Part shown: positions 41,880 to 53,800 of the stretch, in pieces
Position numbering within the stretch: the first letter of the stretch is position 1
Layout of the letters: the number at the start of each line of letters is the position of its first letter
DNA from: Immersiella caudata
Lineage: Eukaryota; Ascomycota; Sordariomycetes; Sordariales; Lasiosphaeriaceae
Reading direction: 5' to 3'
Assembly (NCBI GenBank): GCA_030512335.1
Contig: JAULSU010000007.1
Span: 1,798,001-1,862,000, forward strand
Length of the DNA: 64,000 nucleotides
Notes under the pieces: model-generated
The model's input: only the letters and a program-made list of their open reading frames with translations
What the model was told of the DNA's origin: nothing
Databases searched by the model: none
Translations under genes and position numbers: made by a program

Positions 41880-42733
41880 GATTGCAGGCGGGATTTTGTA
41901 TTGGGAAGGCAAATGCAACAACAATAGACCACAATACGAGACGTAGACTGCATCTGCTTGGAGTAAATGGAGTGAATAAGGAAGGCGACAGACAGCCGCT
42001 TTGGCAATTGCCCGAGGCGATTACCCCCACATTTAATGCTTGCGCACTGCCCAGGCAGCCAGGCTTCCTTTGGAGACACATGGCGGACGGCGGACTCCCA
42101 ATCGCATGCCAGGCCCATCCGGCCTGCAAGCGGATACCGCACATTCTGGAGCCTTGCTAGCCAATTGGCTCCGTAGAGGGGGGTGCTGCGTGTGGGTTAG
42201 GAGATATCCGCGGGAGTCACGGTTAGGGTAAAACGTCTGTGCCTACCTTTTCAGACTCTTACGTATAGCGAAACTAGAATACGACATTAGTCAGTCAGTT
42301 AGTTTGGCAGCCACATTATGTACGTGCAGTCAACCAGCTTCTTGTCTGATAGCAAGCGACCATCTAACAGGTTACCCGCATCGACCAGCTGTCAGGCCTA
42401 CCTCTTTGGGGTTGGGGGGGCCGGTTGTGGGGCAACCCACTTGCTACCTATGTAATCCACTGGCGTACCTTATCGGGCCTATTCACACAGATTCTTTGGG
42501 GTTGCGGGGGGGGGGGGGGGGGGCGGGTGTGGGGCAGCCCACTTGCTACCAAGTTCACTCGCGTACCTCATCGGGCTTCTTGACACAGATGTGTAGTGCC
42601 ACCAGGCCATATCCGGTGTGAGGCTCTTATTCCGATTTCATTTCAATTCCGCTCCATACCCAGCATCGATTCGAATCCGGTTCAGGAGAGCCTCAGGTCC
42701 TTACCCTAGCGTCTCGGCTTCACGAAGTCAGTG
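41880..42733. promoter_or_regulatory. Divergent intergenic region between AAA+ and STAND genes
   Basis: 854 bp separate the two start codons. The middle contains a G-rich tandem duplication (listed separately). No gene frame is supported here. Confidence 0.5.
42404..42592 (+). repeat. Tandem duplication (about 90 bp, two copies) with G-tracts
   Basis: Copy 1 (42404-42493) and copy 2 (42494-about 42592) both run CTTTGGGGTTG, a G-tract, TGTGGGGCA-CCCACTTGCTACC, then a CTGGCGTACC-like block, CATCGGGC and a CACACAGAT-like end. The copies differ at scattered sites and in G-tract length (18 G at 42506-42523 in copy 2). The G-runs (four or more per copy) could form a quadruplex. Confidence 0.85.
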
Positions 42734-44593
42734 ATGGATCCACCAGAGCAGAAACTGCCTCGGCGGTCGACGCACGATATCCTTGACAGACTCTCGCAGA
42801 AGGGGAACCAGCGCGTCTCGCCAAATACGCCATGGTATACCGCAGGCGCAGATTTTTGGTAATGAGTTCTAGACGTTCCCTTCGACTTTCGACGGCATCA
42901 AGCTCATCCAGTGGCAGCTTTTACGCTCCAGCACAGGACGCCTGTACCAAGTCTCAACAGCGGCTGCGGCAATTAAAGCTGCTGGAGGACGAGAACTGCC
43001 TGCTGCAGGAGTCGTATGAATCTGAGGACTTACTCGCCAAGCTGCACCAGATACAAGCGGAACAGTATGACAGGGCGTCGAAGAGGACCCCGACTAGCAA
43101 GACCACTTCGAAATTCGTCAATTCCTTCTGCACATTTGCCGAAAGTGTCTCTAATATCGTCATGGTGCTCTTACCGCAGTCGCCTGAGTACACTGTCACA
43201 TTCGGCATGTTGTTCATTCTGTTCAAAGTGGGTAACCACCTATAGCTCCCGTTCATCCTTCTCAATCTAACTTCCTCTTCCTTAGGCGGTTGTGACCAAG
43301 AAGGATAGAGAGGAGTCCCTTTTGGCATACATAGAGAACATTGGCCCGCGATTACCGATGATGGAGTTTTACAAGACGGTCTTTCCGACCGATGCATTGA
43401 AGGCTTCTGTCGCGCGAATTTACGTGGGCATCATGAAACTCCTGGACGAGGCAATAGTCTATTATCGATCGTGGCGATTTAGTGAGCCCCTTTCTGAAGA
43501 AGACCAGTGCGCCAGTAGCGGAAGCTGACAAGAATCAACTAGGTAAACTCATCGATGCGGTGCTGCGGCCTAGCTCGACGTTTGATGATTGCATCTCCAA
43601 GATCGAAGAAGAAATCAAGACCATGAAGGAACTAAAGGACGCCGGCCACATTGCCCAGGCTGCTGATATGATGGAGTTCGTAGCAGACACCGGCGTCGTG
43701 GTAGCGAGGCTCCACGAAAGTTTCACAGCCAAATCGAATGCGATCGGTACAAGCATGGAGATCATCAACTCCAAGCTGGACGAACTAACCCTCGAGGCCA
43801 GGTGTAAGTGTGCTTAACGAAGACGCCATTCCCCCTGAGCAAGGAGCAGCCGCAGTTCTAACAGATATCATTTGCACTAATAGACCTCATGCGCTTCGAG
43901 ACTGTCAAGCATGCATCATCGCTACAGGATGTGCTCCTGCCCAGCGTTCACGATACCGAGGAAGATCTGGAAGCGATTCTAGATCAGGACTTCCATCTAA
44001 ATCAAAAGGACCACTGGGAGAACAACGGGGTGCTAGAGGCGCTGATGACGTGGTCTGACAATGAGCGCGACCAATTGCTGTGGGTGGGTGGCGTGTCAGG
44101 CCACCAGGACACGTGGGTAACGGAGCTGTCGACGGACATCGTGCAGGCGTTGCAGCCGCAGCTTGTCACCCTTCTGTACGTGTTTTGCGACCGACCCAAC
44201 AGCGAGCGGCTGACGGCGATGGGCCTAGTGCGCCGGCTACTGGTCCGGCTACTTGACCTGCACCCACAGCTTGCCTACCGGCGCCCTGAGCTTTGCAACA
44301 TCAGGCGCTTCCAGAAGGCCGTGACCTTTGGTCAGCTGTGGCGTATCTTCCGCCAACTCGCCGCCGCCGTGCCCAACCTCTTCATTGTCATCGACCGCAT
44401 CGAGGAGTGCCTAGCCGACGAGGAGGCCGGCCTAACGAGCCAGCTGCTACCGTCGATCATCGGCCTCGGCTCTTCGCTCAAGGATGTCAGCGTGCTAGTC
44501 ACCAGCACAATGGAGCCACCAGAAGAGGTGTTGGGGGACTCGCCTTTCTATAGGGTGTACATCGACACTTCTAGAAAGTCCAGGTGGACATGA
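42734..44593 (+). CDS. DUF7708 STAND-type (NLR-like) protein
   Basis: Five exons (42734..42858, 42912..43227, 43286..43481, 43543..43803, 43884..44593; introns 53-80 nt) give 535 aa. The DUF7708 region (about 95-270) shows 'FCTFAESVSNIVMVLLPQSP' with PEY following, and 'LPMMEFYKTVFPTDALKASV', the usual N-terminal module of a fungal STAND/NLR group. It is followed by a nucleotide-binding-like region. Where a P-loop should be (about 366) it reads 'LLWVGGVSGHQDTWVTELS', without G-K-T/S. The Walker B-like 'NLFIVIDRIEEC' (about 465) is kept. No C-terminal repeats follow before TGA; the next 290 bases have an open frame without motifs. Relatives are signalling ATPases in fungal immunity or allorecognition. 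Because the family often has a poor P-loop, loss of ATPase activity is inferred, not certain. Confidence 0.7.
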
Positions 44594-46809
44594 ATTCACG
44601 CACCGGTCGGCTACGCAGTCGTGTTCCACGACCTTGGGCAATCGCCGCCGTCAATTTGACTATTTGCCTCCACAGTCTGATCTACACTGCCGCCACCCAC
44701 CGTCGCCCAAAGTTGGCACACTCTACTTGCGGATGCGGCCGAGCAGTGTCTACTGGATCACTCTGGGAGCGCGATCCGCGGAGGAGATCTTCTTGCGCAC
44801 TGGAAGCGGCGTCTCTGCTAGTATGATCTCGTTGTATCCATCGAACGTAACCAAGCCGAACGATGTGGGTGAAGTTTCATAGCTCTGCACCCACTCTACA
44901 GACGTCGACGTCTGGCGAGGTGACACGGTCGTTGTGTCTCGAAATGGACTGGATTTGATTGCATGAGCTCGACGGGGGGTGGGGCGTCGGAATTCGATTT
45001 AGCCGATCGAGGGACAGGAGGCGTCACAGTGAAGAGTGATATATGGTCGGCTGGGGAGAAGTGAAGGCGGGAGAAGAATGGCAGCGTCAATTGTCTAGCG
45101 CACGTGATGTATGCATCAGTCATCCTGCTCTCTTTGATGCCGGGGGCCGATTTCTTCAACCACCAGTGCCACGCCACAGCGAGGCGTCCTCTTCATCGAC
45201 GGATTCGCTTGCCGAAACCGCCTCTGGTATGGCATTCCAACCCTGAAACCACTGCTTGTGTCTGCAATCTCGTTCAAACCGCCGCCTAGTGTGATGTTGG
45301 CCAGAAACAGCCCACGAGGTGAAGTGTTGAGGTTCGATGCTTGAGTGTCTGAGGGATAATGATCTAGATGAAGTTGAACTTGAGGGCGGGCATCAAGGGC
45401 GGCTTTATATACTCATTTTTCATTCGTTCCGGAGATTCCCCCCCGGTCTCTTTCTCCTCTCGCATCACCGGTTTGACCACTTTGGGCAGCATCGAGATTC
45501 GAACCCTTCAACGTGACGCCTCCATTCAGCCAACTCTTGGCAACGATACCACACCATTCGTGGCGTGTAGGTCTCCAAACGCGAAACTCTCACCGAACTG
45601 TATAGATTACCTCGTTGAAAAGGTTAGACCAGCTTTAACGTCGGTACCACCCATTTACTCAAGCCTAGCGCAACCCGCTGTGGCGGAGTGCAGCTGCCGA
45701 GAAGCCACGATATTGTTCCTGACCCGCACTTGTATATCCCAACCAATCAGCTCGCTCGGTTCCTGGCAGCAATTGAGCGATTGCAACATCATCAGACCAC
45801 AGCTGAACCTGGCTCTTCACACTATACTCATTTCCGGGCAGAAGAGGTTTGGCTTACCCATTTTAATGTCCCGCTAAAGCTGAATGCCGCCAGGGAAAAA
45901 GGTCTTGCTCTCGCGGGCGGCATTGTATATCGAAACCAAACCGCTCCGAGTGCACAGCCACGACCGATGTCATGTTTTCTTGATGCTCGTTTGGTAATTG
46001 CAACGTTGGCCTACATGAACCGGATCGGTTTCCAGTCCGGCGGTGTAAGAAACGTTTAGCCGGTAGGCGCCGGCGATGCTGCTTTTGCAGCTTAACTTGA
46101 CTGCCGTCGTCCCCAGATTGATAGCACGGGGACATCATGCGTTTCCTAAGCGTTTGAGGTTGTTGAACACAGTATCATTGGCCTTCGTATGCCGGGCCCT
46201 TTGACAGCACTGCCGCAACGCATCTAGCACACCTTGTTGTATCGGCGTGCCTCATTTGTCCGACAACATCTCGCGAGAGCATCATGACATGATCCAGTGT
46301 TGCAGCGCCTGGCGGCTCGCTCTCCCGCTCCGAATCTGATGGCATCTTACGCCGACATATGTCCGAGTGCTTCGACTCGGCAACCCCTTGTCTTTTCCCT
46401 CGCCCGTCTGAGGGCTTGTCGTGGACCTCATTCGGCCACGTGGCCATTGAGCTCCGTTGTGTCTTGCTGGCATGAGTGGCGGTTGACTCGAGGAATGGAG
46501 ATATCCTTGAAGGACGGGGAACAAGCTCTCAGCTCTTTGAAAGTCTTGGCAACTCCTTCGGTGGGGTCTTCCAAAGGGGATAGCATGACGAAGGATCGTT
46601 GCAGGGAGGTCTCAAAATCTTCCGCGGCTCTTGACGGTTGGGCAGTTGTTCGGAAGGATCCTGGGCGGGAAACGTTAAAATCAACTTCTTCACACACCAA
46701 CAGCTAATACAAAGATGAAAATACCTCTTTCAAGTTTCTTATTTGGCAAGCTGTCTCGCTGTGAATCAGTCTGTTGTGTACAATACCCTAAAAGCACCCT
46801 GCAGCACTG
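44594..46809. other. Region without a clear gene; one weak coding trace
   Basis: A plus-strand stretch at about 45705-45890 reads 'DPHLYIPTNQLARFLAAIER' and 'GSSHYTHFRAEEVWLTHFNV', which looks coding, but no start, splice model or family could be assigned. The rest has only short overlapping frames. Confidence 0.3.
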
Positions 46810-48170
46810 ATGGCAGACCGGCAGAGCCAGCCCGACCTGGAGATCCCCGCAACGGCTCCTGTTCAGCGGTATCGAACTTCGTCAGACATGCACCCCGCAG
46901 CGCTGTACACCCTCACCGATATCCCGGCAGACGAGTTCAACGAGCTGCAGAGGCTGTGTGAATCCCGGACCGGCGTTGGTCATGGCAAAGCAGTCAAGCT
47001 CACGCCCCGCGCCCGCTTTATTGGGGAGCCGCTGCGGGCTGTCTTCAATTACCATCCTGAGCTCGACCGGCAAGAGGAGTTCGATGCGATCATGTTCATT
47101 GTGGCAACCGGTCGCAACTGGAGAGAGAACGGCGTCCTTCTTGTTTCTCTAGATGCAGCAGACCCTGACGACGAAGAGTGCCGGACGAATATGTTCCGAA
47201 TCCAGCCGGAGATGAGTGGTGGGACCGTGGTTGGAATACAATTGGGGAATACCGACGGGGAAGAGTCAAAGGAGACCGACTGGTTGACGCCCGAGGGCGA
47301 GGAAAGGGCAAGAAGAGGATGAAGATGGCCCAAAGCTGAGCGTAGCAGACGACGAAGGTGATCCTGAGAGCGGCCCCATCCCGCCAAAGAAACCCACACC
47401 AATGGGTTACTACATCGGCGTATATGGTATCGAAGGCGTCGACCGCACTTTGCTGATCAAAAAAAGACCTGCAACCTAGATGCGAGCACGGGAAGTCCGA
47501 TGAGTGGACTCTCCGTCTGCAAGGCATCCTCCCAGCTGGGCTTGGCGCTGAAGGTGTGGTATCTGCCGCCATGGGTATACACCCAAGGCGATGTGAAAGG
47601 AACGCTTGGCTTCACAAGTTCTTGCTTTTCATAGCGGATGCGGTGGACCCGGCTGGGGATGGTATCGTCCTCGCAAGCCTCGGTGGTAAGAGCGAAGCCA
47701 AGGGAAAAGTGGGTTACCGAAGCTGGTTGCTGCCAGCTGGACCATCCATCGCAGTTTTCATGCGCGGGGAAGCCGCAGAGCGGTACGAGATGATAGGCAA
47801 GCTGGATCCCAGCGCAGGCGATCGTGTGCCTGGAGAAGAGATTCTCGTTCGTATTCGACCGGGGATGGAGTGGGGGGAAGATGGCGGGCGCTGGGTGGAG
47901 TACTCCCTGGCCGAATCGGTGTAACGATGGCCGAAGATTTGCTTTGATGAGAGGTTCCGTGGCACGATGACACGCAACTATTTTGTGTGCGTCCATAGGA
48001 CCGAGGGTGACGACGTCCTGTTGGTCAAGGTTGACTGGGACGGGGAACTGAGTGCCAAGAACGTCGAACTGGGGGATCGGGTTGACGAAGTCGCCATAAA
48101 ACCCTCCAGGCAGCTGGGTTTGCGGTCGCACCGTAGCGCCGAGAGAATGCATCGTGTTGGAAAACGATGA
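46810..48170 (+). pseudogene. Decaying conserved-looking gene of unknown function
   Basis: ATG 46810 opens 170 codons ('DRQEEFDAIMFIVATGRNW', 'GVLLVSLDAADPDDEECRT') ending at a TGA after a +1 shift near 47305. The shifted frame continues 'QEEDEDGPKLSVADDEGD' and 'PMGYYIGVYGIEGVDRTLL' into a run of seven A at 47459-47465. After that the best frame changes again ('LALKVWYLPPWVYTQGDV'). A third frame (47600-48170) reads 'GKLDPSAGDRVPGEEILVRI' and 'RWVEYSLAESV', meets TAA at 47922-47924, then 'RWPKICFDERFRGTMTRNYF' and 'GDDVLLVKVDWDGELSAKN'. Two or three shifts and a stop suggest a pseudogene. A 341-codon minus-strand frame (48482-47457) is open but has shadow-like composition (Pro/His/Ser). The family was not recognised. 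Confidence 0.4.
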
Positions 48171-48584
48171 CCAGGGGTTTAGAGCGGAAACCCCTCGCGG
48201 GGCTGCCATCAGGTGAATCGGCCCCAAACGAGTCGGATTGGAGTTCACCTTTCCGCGGTGCCGCGGTGTGCAGAGGAGGACCTGCAGTTTCCTCTGGCTC
48301 GTTGGCACTGCACAACCCCATCTGCAAGGCCCACTCCCGCTGCGGCGAAATGAGTGGTCAAGTGGTTGCAGGTCGCTGAGACACGCCACAATATGTGACT
48401 TCGGATGATGAGGGCCAAATGTTGTCAAAGGCGGGGGACCGTGAGGGGAAAGTGGAAAAGGAACCGACGGTGCACCCGACAATCGTCACCGGAATCACAA
48501 ACAAATCCAGCTTGGCCTTAAATCCATCACCTGGAGTCCACCGTTGCAGTTGCTTCCCGCTCGTGAACATCAAAGGCGGCGAAT
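48171..48584. other. Upstream region of the monooxygenase
   Basis: No gene was seen. This is the probable promoter and leader of the gene at 48585. Confidence 0.5.
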
Positions 48585-50567
48585 ATGGCTGCGGCAAAAC
48601 CTTCCGGCCAGCGCATCGAGCCCGGCTCTTTCATGCACCCACCCCATCCCTGGCCGGCATCGGCGAAAAACGTCTCCGTCGACGCCGCCGCAATCGCAGA
48701 GAAAACAGTATCTGCCGTCAACCAAGCCATCGCTGAGAAGAATTTCAACGCCCTCACCAGCTTATTCGTCGAGGGCAGCTTCTGGAAGGACCACGTCGCT
48801 ACCTCGTGGCATCTCCGCACCATCAAAGGCCGAGATCAAATCCTCGCATTCTTGAGGCAGCAATGCAACCTCACCAAGGTCGAGATCGACACGTCCTCGG
48901 ACTTTCGGAAACCAACCTTCGCAAACTTCGCGCCCAATGGTGACGTCCAAGGGATCTACTTTTTTACCCGGATTACGACTCAGTTCGGGTCGGGTCGCGG
49001 TATAATTCGAATGGTGGAGAGCGGGTCGGAGTTCAAGATCTGGACCTTCTTCACTGGGCTTGAGGAGCTCAAGGGCTTTGAGGAGCCGGTCGGGCCCAGG
49101 AGACCCAACGGAGTCGAGCCCGGGAGTCGCGCTGGTCGCAAGAACTGGCTTGAGAGAAGAGCAGGCGCTGCGGATTTTGTCGACAGCGAACCCGATGTTT
49201 TGATCATTGGTAGGTGCCCCTTTATTATGTCTGCCAAGACGTACGATTTGCTGACACGCATGACAGGTGCCGGTCAGGGTGGTCTCACCGCGCATGCGCG
49301 CCTCAAGATGCTTGGCGTCTCGGCTCTCATTGTCGACAGCAACGACGCCGTCGGCGATAACTGGCGCAAGCGGTATCATCAGCTCGTGCTCCACGATCCT
49401 GTTTGGTACGACCACATGCCATACCTCCCTTTCCCCGATTATTGGCCGGTCTTTACGCCAAAGGATAAACTCGCCGAGTGGTTCGACTCCTACGCTAAGT
49501 TCCTGGAACTCAACATCTGGATGAAATCAGAGCTCCTTTCCAGCTCCTGGGACGAGGCCGCTCGACAGTGGACTGTGACCATCAAGCGAACCAGACCAGA
49601 TGGCCAGACCGAGACTCGCACGCTTCGTCCAAAGCACATCGTCCAAGCCACTGGCGCGTCTGGGGTGAAGAACATGCCCACGATCAAGGGAATGGATACC
49701 TTCCAAGGCGCTCTTCTCTGCCACTCTGCCGACTTTCCCGGGGCCAAGGAGTCGCCCACCCCCAAGAAGGTTGTCATCATTGGTGCATGCAACTCGAGTC
49801 ACGACATCGCCCAGGACTACTATGAAAAGGGACACTCCGTCACGATGATCCAGCGTTCAACCACATGCGTCGTCGGCAGCCAGACTCTCCTTAAAGTCAA
49901 CCTCGGCGTTCTCTACGAAGAAGGTTCACCGCCTGTCGAAGACGCCGATATCTGTAGGTTATCAAGTTTCCTCTTCCCAAGCTTTCACCCTTGTTCCTGA
50001 CACTCGCTGACCCAATGAACAGTCTCCTGGAGCTGGCCCAGCGACATCATGAAATCCATCCAAGTCGACCTTGCGTGCATCCAGCGTAAAGACGATGCTG
50101 AGCTCTTGTCCGGCCTCTCCCGCGCCGGCTTCGGCCTTGACAACGGCCCCGACAATGCTGGGCTATTCATCAAATACCTCCAACGCGGAGGAGGCTATTA
50201 TATCGATGTTGGCACATCTCAGCTGATCATTGACGGCAACATCAACGTCAAGCACGGCCAAGAAGTCGAGAGTATTCTGCCTCGTGGCGTTCGCCTCGCT
50301 GACGGCACGGAGATCGAAGCCGACGAGATCATCTTCGCGACAGGTTACGCCAACATGAGAACACAAGCCCGCGTGATATTCGGAGACGAGGTTGCTGATC
50401 GTGTTGGTGACGTCTGGGGGTGGGATGAAGAGGGTGAAATGCGCACTATTTGGAGCGAAAGTGGTCACCCCGGACTTTGGCTTCACGGGGGTAATTTGGC
50501 CATGTGTAGGTACTACTCTCGTGTTCTCGCGTTGCAGATAAAGGCGAAACTCGACGGCTTGAGCTAG
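48585..50567 (+). CDS. Flavin-containing (YUCCA-like) monooxygenase with N-terminal NTF2-like domain
   Basis: Three exons (48585..49209, 49267..49953, 50023..50567; introns 57 and 69 nt) encode 618 aa. The first intron has a length divisible by three and stays open, but splicing restores the FAD motif 'VLIIGAGQGGLTAHARL'. Residues about 35-160 form an NTF2/SnoaL-like module ('ALTSLFVEGSFWKDHVATSW'). The FAD domain continues 'GDNWRKRYHQLVLHDPVWY'. The NADPH site is 'KKVVIIGACNSSHDIAQDYY', and the C-terminal FMO 'FATGYAN' motif is present. It should use NADPH and O2 to oxygenate a small molecule (N-, S- or Baeyer-Villiger-type). Its stop is 257 bp from the stop of the PKS, to which it is convergent, so it is the nearest candidate tailoring enzyme. 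Stand-alone housekeeping members of this family are also common in fungi. Confidence 0.85.
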
Positions 50568-50824
50568 ACTGGGAGTGTGAGGCGAGCTCTCTTTCGCAGC
50601 GAGTCAATGGCAGTTGATGTGTTTCATTGTTCATGGCCAGTCAGTCATTCACGTCCTCTGCCCCGCACCCATCATCGAAGCACAGGATAGGAGCTTCGTA
50701 GCAAGAAGAAGTTCTACCAATCTGCCACAGATCTATTAGGCGGTTAGGGTTCTATGGGAAGCTAGCGATAGGCATAGGTAGTTAGGAGAGGGAGAGTCGA
50801 ACAAGAGGACACATGACCTAAGCT

Positions 50825-53800
50825 CTAAGCCTCCTGCTTAGGGGAGCCTGGAGCGTCGGGTGTAGGGATCGTAACCCCACTGGGAGCCTCGGATGCCAGA
50901 TCACCCTCGCTAGAAGAGTCAGAACTCTGCGAGCTCAGCGGTCCACCGTCAAGCCCCAATGACGCCGCCATTTTCGTCTCGGTTATCCTGGTATCTAGGA
51001 TACTCGCAGCAACATCTTGGCACACTACAAAACGTTAGCCTTATTGTTAAACTGGGCGTGGTGAAGCGGGAAAACATACAAGCTGTGATGCTCGACACTC
51101 CAAGCACCTTCATCACCGCAACATCCTGTCCCACATTCTTCCAAAACCAGCCGCGAATTTCGACAGCCACCAACGAGTCCACTCCAATGTCGGCAATGCT
51201 GTCATCGCCCGTGAGTCGACCCTTCGGGATTTGCAGGAGTTGTTGCAGGCTACCAATGAAGGCGTCCTGAATTATCGTAGCGATCTCGGACTTGGTGTCA
51301 GCACCCACGACAAGCTCCCTGAGGGACTTCTTTTCGCCCCCGGACGATGGACCAGACATATCCTCGTCGTCGACGAATGAAAAGTGCGAGAATCGTGGGT
51401 CGCGCTGCCAGAAGAGCGTGGGGTGGTTGGCAGGGTATCGACGCAAGCCGGTGGTAATGTTGAGGATCTGATTCGGTTCCGGCTTTCCCGCGGCAATGGC
51501 CTCGATGAACATGTGGTGGATGTCTCGTTCTGAAATCGGCGGGTACCCCTCCCGTGAAAGTCCTTGGTACAGTTGCTCCTTCTCGCGGTGCAAGAGACCC
51601 AGACCCCAGATAACACCAATGTTGAGAACTGAACCAGCTTTTCCTCGCGCACGTCGAGCGGCGGCAAGCCCATTCATGTACATGTTTGCAGCAGCGTAGT
51701 TGGCCTGGCCTGCATGGCCGCCAATCGCAGCGAAAGAAGAGGTCATGATGAAAAATTCGAGATCATCCGAGCCGAATGCAGTGTCAAGGTTCTTCGATCC
51801 AATGGTCTTCGGGCGCATAACACGCTGGAAGGTCTCCAGCGGCATCTCGGAGAACACGCGATCGTCAAGGACCATGGCGCCATTGACGACACCTCCGACG
51901 GGAGGGCATGTCTCTGCAAGTTTTGACTTGAACGCCAGGACTTGATCGAGGTTCGTGACATCGAGGGGCTCAAAACGAACGCTGTAGCCCTCATCCAGCA
52001 ACTCTTGCTGCCACACCGGAGGATGACTTGGAGGATTCCTGCTCGCTAAGACAATGTTCCTCGCGCCTTGTTGTATGAACAGGGTGCAGAGACTCTGGCC
52101 AAAGTCGCGGGTGATCCCAACAAGGACATACGTCTTCCGTGGATCAAGCAGAGCTGTGCCTGCCACTGGCTGTATGACGTGTTCGACCCAGCGATCAGCC
52201 TTCCAGTCGAGAATGTCGAAAGTGTGTGCTGGTTCCAGCTTCGCCATCAATCTCGCAGCTGTCGTTGTTGGTACAGCGCTCTTGGGCTCCCATGCCAGGC
52301 ACTTCGAGACGGCAGTGCTGACGACCTCGGCCCAGATCGACTCAATGAAATGGTTGCCTTCCACACCGTGATCGTGGGACAAGTCAAGGGGAGTCGTCAA
52401 CTGGTTGTACTCGCAGCCCCTCGGGTGCGTTCTCTTCAGGGTGTGCGAGACCGGGCTCGACTCCGGCAAAAAGTTAAAGATACAGGCACCGCCGGCAGGG
52501 TACCAACTCTTAATCTCCCGAGCTGAAGAGTGTGCGTGAACAAACACCATTCCGGGTGTCAGCTTGCAGCGGGCCTCGTCGCTTGCGAAGACTCGGAAAA
52601 CAATGCCACGACGGGTGAAGACGTCCTTTGCACATTCTTGGAATATCGGATCCGGTTCAAACAGCAGAACTGGTCGATTCTGTGCTCTGCTCGCCATAGT
52701 GAGAGCAGCAATATAGCGTACGATCAATGCCAAGAATAAGAGCTGGCTTCGCGTGGCGCTGTGCGGGACATCCGTGACGAATCTGGGAGGACGCGTGATG
52801 TATGAGGCGTTCGAGGTCGAGAGTGCGACCTGCACCTTTCCGGTCAACACCTCTCGACCAAGGCAGACGTGAATGCTAGGAGAGGCGGTGGACAAGCAAA
52901 AGGCTTCGGCAGTGCTGTAGTCGACCTGGATGATTCTCAGCTCTTCGAGAGTTTTCTGGGCGTTCAGGTCGATAGCTTGGATATGAGACCTGTATTCGAA
53001 GGTGCCGCCCTCCAAAGTCGTTGGTCTCATCTCCACAAGGTTCTCCAAGGTGTTGACCGTATTTGTCACGACTCTTCGCCCAGCATTGACGCGCTGAATC
53101 CCTTCCTTCCAAGGGACAACTCTGGGGACAAGACGATTCCCGTCCTCGAGATGAATTTCTGGCTCGTGAACCCACAGCATCGAGGCCTCCGTCCTGCTAC
53201 CAACAAATGGTCGCACAGCTAGACGAACAAAGGTTTCCGAGATTGCGTTCGCGGCCGGAAGAGGGTCAACCTGATCCAGGTCGAGCATCTGGAGGGTCAA
53301 ACCGGGAGTCTCAGCGGCCAGCGTGCGAGTAAATCCGAACGAGGCTGCATTGTCTGGGTTGTGGAACCGAGCGTTCTGGGTGATCCATAGAACTGTCATT
53401 TCGGGGCGCAGGAGCGACCTCAAATGGTCCATTCCGACCTTTGTCAGGCTTGACAAAACCGGATCGCCAATGTCGCTCAGCAAGATAGCTGCAGAGCAAG
53501 TAGTCAGTTCGTCGTGCTCGACGTGATCCAGTGTCTCGATGACCGTGACAGTGCCGCAATAGGGAGCGAGAGACTCCTGAACGCGGGAGGCGATATGCGA
53601 CGTCCACAGCTGCCTGCCACCAATAATCAGGAGCTTCTCGGTCAAATGTGGAATTGCGGCGGGATGTCGGCGGGGATGCGCCAGCAACTGCTTCTCCGCC
53701 GATTCGGATTGGCGGACCATGAGCGAGAAACCTGGGTAGACTTCTTGCTCCGAGTTTCGAATCGGAGACACAAAGCCGCAGTCCCGGAGGATCCGACCCC

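Noticed and set aside
45486..45512. GGTTCGAATC-like tRNA B box on the minus strand
   Set aside because: The A-box-like sequence is only about 26 nt away, the T stem does not pair, and no acceptor partner was found.
47457..48482. 341-codon minus-strand frame
   Set aside because: Pro/His/Ser-rich with no motif; the plus strand reads like degraded coding sequence, so this is treated as a shadow.
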